The notes under the pieces: model-generated | Database searches by the model: none | What the model was told of the DNA's origin: nothing | Seen by the model: only the letters and a program-made list of their open reading frames with translations | Assembly: GCA_038206235.1 (NCBI GenBank) | Contig: JBBRBB010000013.1 | Location: forward strand, 48,515 to 112,514 | DNA: 64,000 nucleotides | Source: JBBRBB01 sp038206235 | GTDB lineage: Bacteria; Bacteroidota; Bacteroidia; Chitinophagales; Chitinophagaceae | Direction: 5' to 3' | Translations under genes and position numbers: made by a program | Shown: positions 59,843 through 64,000 of the stretch, piece after piece | How positions within the stretch are numbered: the stretch's first letter is position 1 | Layout: every line of letters begins with the position of its first letter

Positions 59843-61278
59843 TAGCTGAATATTTTATAAGCGACTTGTAATATTTTAATCAATCCGCGAGTAAGGCTCT
59901 TCTGTTTATGCTTTACAATTAGGTGTTGGTTAACCCTTGAAGCAACAGGATAAGGATATATCTTATTGAAAATGCTATTTATTGATAAGCCGGATGTATT
60001 TGCCAGTATCAACTCCTGTATAAGTTCCCCTGCATTGGGTGCAACCATTGTGCCACCCAGAATTTTTTCTTTTTTGAATAAGCTTCCTTTGCTTATGTAG
60101 AGAATGATTTTGGCATACTGATAATTATCTGTAATTGCCCTATCATCGCCACTGAAATCCTGTTCTAATTTTTCGTAGTTAATGCCTCTATCTTTTATTT
60201 GTTTTTCATTTAATCCAAAGGTTGCCAATTCCGGATCCGTAAATGTTACCCACGACATGTGGTCGTTGTTCAACTTCTTTTTTATGGGAGAGAAAAAATT
60301 ATTCAACAGTATGCGTGCATGAAATTCAGCTGCATGTGAAAACATCAGGTCGCCGGCAATATCTCCACATACAAAAACATTTTTGTTAGTAGTTCGCAGA
60401 TATTTATCCCTTACAATTTTTTTATCCTTTACTTCGATACCTGCATTACTGAGTTGTAGTGTATCCAAAAAAAGCTGCCTGCCTACCCCTACAAACACAG
60501 CATCAAAAAAAACATTTGTGGTGTCACCGTTTTTTAGTTTTAAAACTGCTTCATTGGCTGAGGAAAAACTTTCTGTATTTGCTTCCATATAAAATTCAAT
60601 ATTCTCATGCTGCAATTTTTTATAAAGAACTTCTGCCACGGATGTTTCATCATGCTGCAAAATCATACGCTGGTTATGCACTACACTAACCTTAGTTCCT
60701 AACCGCGAAAAAGCTTGTGCCATTTCTATTCCAATGGGACCACCACCAATAACCAATAAGCGATCAGGCAGATCGTCAATATGGAAAATACTTTTGTTAT
60801 CGTAATATTTTACAAGTTCCGTTCCCGGTATTTTTAATTTTACCGGAAGTGAGCCTGTAGCTATTATTATTTTTTTTCCTTCATAAACAATACCATCTAC
60901 ATCTACCTGTTTATCATTTATAAATTTTGCTTCTCCTAACGCCACATTGATCCCCTGATTGCGCAATGCTTTTGCGTCTTCATGTTCCCGAATAATTTCC
61001 TGGCGGCTATATACATATTCAATAGCCTTTTTAATATCTATTTTACCATTCACTTCCAATCCAAAATGGGAGGCTGTTTTTGCAGCATGTGCAATTCTTG
61101 CGACATGTATCAACGCTTTACTGGGCACACAACCGTCATTTAAACAATCACCACCAATTTCCTTGTCGGTTTTTGCTATCATTAAAACTTTAAAACCAAG
61201 TTTGTTCATAGTTAAGCCAACGCTTAAGCCGCCCGAACCCGCGCCAATTACTATTATATCGTAAAACTTTTCTATCAT
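59842..61278 (-). CDS. FAD-dependent disulfide reductase, MerA/Lpd-like
   Basis: 478 residues from the ATG at 61278 (MIEKFYDIIVIGAGSGG); the frame extends 32 residues upstream. FAD site GAGSGG, redox cysteines GGDCLNDGCVPSKAL, NAD(P) site VIGGGPIGIEMAQAF, and second FAD motif VFVCGDIAG. The dimer domain lacks the H-P-T motif of lipoamide dehydrogenase (KIYPYPVASRV instead). It has no C-terminal cysteine pair of true mercuric reductase and no N-terminal HMA domain. A function in thiol or metal metabolism is likely but not settled. Confidence 0.85.
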   Translation of the reverse strand: MIEKFYDIIVIGAGSGGLSVGLTMNKLGFKVLMIAKTDKEIGGDCLNDGCVPSKALIHVARIAHAAKTASHFGLEVNGKIDIKKAIEYVYSRQEIIREHEDAKALRNQGINVALGEAKFINDKQVDVDGIVYEGKKIIIATGSLPVKLKIPGTELVKYYDNKSIFHIDDLPDRLLVIGGGPIGIEMAQAFSRLGTKVSVVHNQRMILQHDETSVAEVLYKKLQHENIEFYMEANTESFSSANEAVLKLKNGDTTNVFFDAVFVGVGRQLFLDTLQLSNAGIEVKDKKIVRDKYLRTTNKNVFVCGDIAGDLMFSHAAEFHARILLNNFFSPIKKKLNNDHMSWVTFTDPELATFGLNEKQIKDRGINYEKLEQDFSGDDRAITDNYQYAKIILYISKGSLFKKEKILGGTMVAPNAGELIQELILANTSGLSINSIFNKIYPYPVASRVNQHLIVKHKQKSLTRGLIKILQVAYKIFS

Positions 61279-61504
61279 AACTTTTATAATTATTATGGTT
61301 TGTTTTACCTGATGTTTTATACCAATCATTGAGCATCCTGGTGAAACACCAGGTAAAAAAAGTCGTTTAATCACTATACACTTTATAGTTGTTTACAAAT
61401 CCATCCTTAATAAGTTCCCGTGAATAAAGCAGGTGTTTTAATTAGTCGCTCGCAAAAATAAAACCTGACAAATCTTATACAAACCTAACCGTTTATTGAT
61501 GTTA

Positions 61505-61512
61505 TACCTTTG
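61505..61512 (+). promoter_or_regulatory. -7 box for the DUF255 gene
   Basis: TACCTTTG, exact TAnnTTTG match, 48 bases before the ATG, with TTTATTG about 14 bases upstream of it. The gap 61279-61560 also holds the leader of the divergent reductase gene. Confidence 0.55.
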
Positions 61513-61560
61513 TATTATGCCGACACAAAAGCAGCATTGTAAAACCTAAAAAAATGCATC

Positions 61561-63684
61561 ATGAAAAATAGATTGTCTATAATTGTTCCTAGCTTATTGC
61601 TATTGTCTGCTGCTTCCTGCGGGCAAAATCAAAATCAACATAAACAAACCGAAATGGAAACGCATTCATATATCAATGAGCTCATTCACGAAAGCAGTCC
61701 TTACTTATTGCAGCATGCACACAACCCTGTAAACTGGTATCCCTGGGGCGATAAAGCATTGAAGAAAGCAAAGGATGAAAACAAAATGATTATCATCAGC
61801 ATTGGCTATGCAGCCTGCCATTGGTGCCATGTAATGGAAAAAGAAACTTATGAAGACACGGCTGTTGCACACATAATGAATGACCATTTTATTTGTATAA
61901 AAGTTGACCGGGAAGAACGCCCTGATGTTGACCAGGTTTATATGAATGCAGCACAATTAATTACCGGAAGGGGCGGATGGCCATTAAATGCGTTGGCAAT
62001 GCCTGATGGAAAACCTTTTTATGCAGGCACTTATTTCCCCAAAAAAGACTGGATAAAAATGCTGGAATATTTTATTGACTTGTATCAAAAGAATCCGGCG
62101 GCTCTCAGCGGGCAGGCTGCAAAAGTTACACAAGGTATTCATGCTATTGAAAACGTACCATTCAATAAAGCAACAGCCACATTTACGAATAAGGACCTGG
62201 ATGCAAATTTTAAAAACATGCAACCAAATTTAGATTATGAAAAAGGAGGTGAAAAAAGGGCGCCTAAATTTCCGATGCCGGCTGTTTGGGAATACTTACT
62301 TTATTATTATTACCTCGGTAAAAATGAAGATGCATTGCGTGCTGTAACAACCACTTTAAATAACATGGCAATGGGCGGCATCTATGATCATGCAGACGGT
62401 GGTTTTGCAAGATACTCAACTGATGCTAACTGGCATGTGCCTCACTTTGAAAAAATGTTGTATGATAATGCCCAACTGGTAAGCTTATATGCGCATGCTT
62501 TTCAAAAAACAAAAAATCCTCTGTATAAAAAAATAGTGTATGAAACGCTTGATTTTATTGAAAGAGAAATGACTTCTCCCGAAGGCGGATTTTATTCATC
62601 GCTTGATGCGGACAGCGAAGGCGAAGAAGGAAAATTTTATGTGTGGACGAAAGATGAGATTGAAAAAATTTTGGGTGACGAGGCTGCTTTTTTTATAAGT
62701 TACTATAATATATCAGCAGCCGGAAACTGGGAACATGGTAAAAATATTTTATTCAGAAAAATTTCTGATGAAGCTATAGCAGCAAAATTTAATATCACTC
62801 AACAAAAGCTCAAAGAAAAAATTGAAGCAGATAACTCAACCCTTCTAACTGTTCGCAACAAACGTGTGCATCCTAATTTGGATGATAAAATATTAACTGC
62901 ATGGAATGCGCTGATGGTAACAGGATATACAGATGCTTACAGAGCATTTGGAGAAAAAAAGTTTTTGGATGCAGCCATTAAAAATGCAAATTTTTTATGG
63001 AGTAAAGCCATTAGCAGTAGTAACGAAATAAAGCGAAATTATAAAAATGGCAAATCTTCTATTGAAGGTTTTTTGGATGATTATGCCTTTACTATTTCTG
63101 CCTTTATAAATTTGTACCAGTCAACTTTTGATGAGAAATGGTTGTATAAAGCCAATGATATTGCGGCTTACACGCAAACCCATTTTTTTGATAGTGCATC
63201 CGGAATGTTTTATTATACGCATAATCAGCATTCCAATCTTATTGCACGTAAAATGGAAATAGCAGATAATGTAATTCCTTCTTCCAATTCTGAAATGGCA
63301 AAAAATCTTTTTTATTTAGGGCATTTTTTTAGTGATGATGCTGAAATTAAAACGGCAACGCAAATGTTGCTGAATGTTCAAAAAAATCTACAGCAACAAA
63401 TTTATTTTTATCCGAACTGGGGCATGTTGGAAGCCGCTGTTGTAAGCGGTTTGTATGAAGTGGCTATTGTTGGAAAGGATGTGGAAAGTAAGCGTAAGAT
63501 GATAGATGAATACTATCTGCCCAATGTTCTTCTTACAGGAACTAAAGAAAAATCAAGTTTGGAATTGCTGGAAAATAAATTTTTGGAAGGGCAAACTATT
63601 ATTTACGTGTGTCAGGATAAAGTATGTAAACGCCCGGTAACAGAAGTTAAGGATGCCGTGCAGCAAATAAGAACATTAAAATAA
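61561..63684 (+). CDS. DUF255 thioredoxin-like lipoprotein (YyaL/SSP411 family)
   Basis: 707 residues. A lipoprotein signal (LSIIVPSLLLLSAASCGQ) distinguishes it from cytoplasmic relatives. The thioredoxin-like domain has NPVNWYPWG and ACHWCHVMEKE, then REERPDVDQVYM. The remaining about 500 residues are an (alpha/alpha)6 barrel of the N-acylglucosamine epimerase type (HFEKMLYDNAQLVSLYAHAF, LDADSEGEEGKFYVWTKDE). Function in the family is poorly known; a redox or carbohydrate role is suggested. Confidence 0.9.
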   Translation: MKNRLSIIVPSLLLLSAASCGQNQNQHKQTEMETHSYINELIHESSPYLLQHAHNPVNWYPWGDKALKKAKDENKMIIISIGYAACHWCHVMEKETYEDTAVAHIMNDHFICIKVDREERPDVDQVYMNAAQLITGRGGWPLNALAMPDGKPFYAGTYFPKKDWIKMLEYFIDLYQKNPAALSGQAAKVTQGIHAIENVPFNKATATFTNKDLDANFKNMQPNLDYEKGGEKRAPKFPMPAVWEYLLYYYYLGKNEDALRAVTTTLNNMAMGGIYDHADGGFARYSTDANWHVPHFEKMLYDNAQLVSLYAHAFQKTKNPLYKKIVYETLDFIEREMTSPEGGFYSSLDADSEGEEGKFYVWTKDEIEKILGDEAAFFISYYNISAAGNWEHGKNILFRKISDEAIAAKFNITQQKLKEKIEADNSTLLTVRNKRVHPNLDDKILTAWNALMVTGYTDAYRAFGEKKFLDAAIKNANFLWSKAISSSNEIKRNYKNGKSSIEGFLDDYAFTISAFINLYQSTFDEKWLYKANDIAAYTQTHFFDSASGMFYYTHNQHSNLIARKMEIADNVIPSSNSEMAKNLFYLGHFFSDDAEIKTATQMLLNVQKNLQQQIYFYPNWGMLEAAVVSGLYEVAIVGKDVESKRKMIDEYYLPNVLLTGTKEKSSLELLENKFLEGQTIIYVCQDKVCKRPVTEVKDAVQQIRTLK

Positions 63685-63709
63685 ATTTGTGTGAAGATAA
63701 AAAGGGGGG

Positions 63710-63997
63710 TTATAGTTTATATTTTCTTACAAGCTTGCGATGCAGCTTTAATAACCGTTCTTGTGGATAATGTAAATAATACAAAAACCAGATGCGGAAA
63801 AATATAGCCTGCAGCCGGTAAATGCCGTTATCTAAATATTTTCTTGCAGATGTAGTTACATAGTCAACCCTTAAAAACTCAATTTTGTTGTAAGAAGGGT
63901 TAAGAAAGTTTTCATGTTGTATTTTAATGAGATGAAAAACGGCTTTAAAAAAACGGAACAAAAATAAAAGTGGATTTAGTTTCCACTTGTTCATCAT
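63710..63997 (-). CDS. Unidentified protein, C-terminal part, cut by window edge
   Basis: 95 residues, basic and aromatic (KYLDNGIYRLQAIFFRIWFL, ending LKLHRKLVRKYKL). The frame has no stop before the window edge, so the gene may begin further right. I recognise no family. Confidence 0.4.
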   Translation of the reverse strand: MMNKWKLNPLLFLFRFFKAVFHLIKIQHENFLNPSYNKIEFLRVDYVTTSARKYLDNGIYRLQAIFFRIWFLYYLHYPQERLLKLHRKLVRKYKL

Positions 63998-64000
63998 TCT

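Noticed and set aside
59842..61278. True mercuric reductase (MerA)
   Set aside because: The C-terminal cysteine pair needed for Hg(II) transfer and the N-terminal metal-binding domain are both absent.

Overview
The window is AT-rich chromosomal DNA from a member of the Bacteroidota, most likely near Chitinophagaceae. The pointers are promoters of the TAnnTTTG type, few Shine-Dalgarno sites, a type IX secretion C-terminal domain, a DUF1735 lipoprotein, MqnC of the futalosine menaquinone route, and the phylum-typical order rpsU - xerC - hpf - tRNA(Thr,Tyr,Gly,Thr) - tuf - tRNA-Trp - secE - nusG. I see no rRNA, no CRISPR array and no intact insertion sequence. The species cannot be named from the sequence alone.

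Layout. 1-5.2 kb (minus strand): the start of a secreted alpha/beta hydrolase, then the translation/transcription cluster read from rpsU to nusG, closed by a strong terminator straight after nusG. 5.3-12.8 kb: housekeeping genes (ribE, an AraC regulator, pheS, a GNAT, an RluE-type pseudouridine synthase, an LpxD-type acyltransferase, a 3-hydroxyacyl-CoA dehydrogenase, a MerR regulator, dodecin). 12.9-16.6 kb: a secreted sulfatase and a beta-propeller/discoidin protein. 16.7-22.1 kb: lpxH with neighbours, mqnC, mdh and a candidate toxin-antitoxin pair. 22.3-25 kb: a DUF4258/DUF2283 pair, an unpaired CoA-transferase A subunit and decayed DNA. 25.1-28.9 kb: a solitary rpoB with its own promoter and terminator, without rplKAJL or rpoC. 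29-36 kb: DUF2721, an ABC exporter, and an AAA+/VWA pair split by a VapBC-like module. 35.9-44.2 kb: a broken gene, lptB, metF and secreted proteins. 44.3-48.6 kb: a long-hairpin RNA candidate, dxs and a LytS/LytTR two-component pair. 49-55.7 kb: an RND efflux operon (TolC, adaptor, four-helix-bundle protein, pump) preceded by a HYC_CC_PP-like protein. 55.8-61.3 kb: a mercury-type module (ArsR, MerT-MerP fusion, GDCCVxC protein) between two 340-bp direct repeats, plus a flavoprotein disulfide reductase. 61.5-64 kb: a DUF255 thioredoxin-like lipoprotein and an unidentified edge ORF.

The most unusual feature is a set of short intergenic elements made of tandem 7- or 8-base units, usually arranged as two facing arms that can form a hairpin. 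Several unit families occur. They fill most spacers of the tRNA/tuf cluster, form the metF leader, lie between convergent genes, supply stop codons, and sit in frame inside coding genes (RND pump, adaptor signal peptide, pheS linker). A four-helix-bundle (S23/Avd-like) gene inside the efflux operon is bracketed by copies of one family. Their constant period, inverted-arm layout and ability to sit in frame make them the best candidate here for an undescribed system. The decoupling of nusG, rpoB and the DUF3467 gene from the rest of the rplKAJL-rpoBC block is the second main observation.
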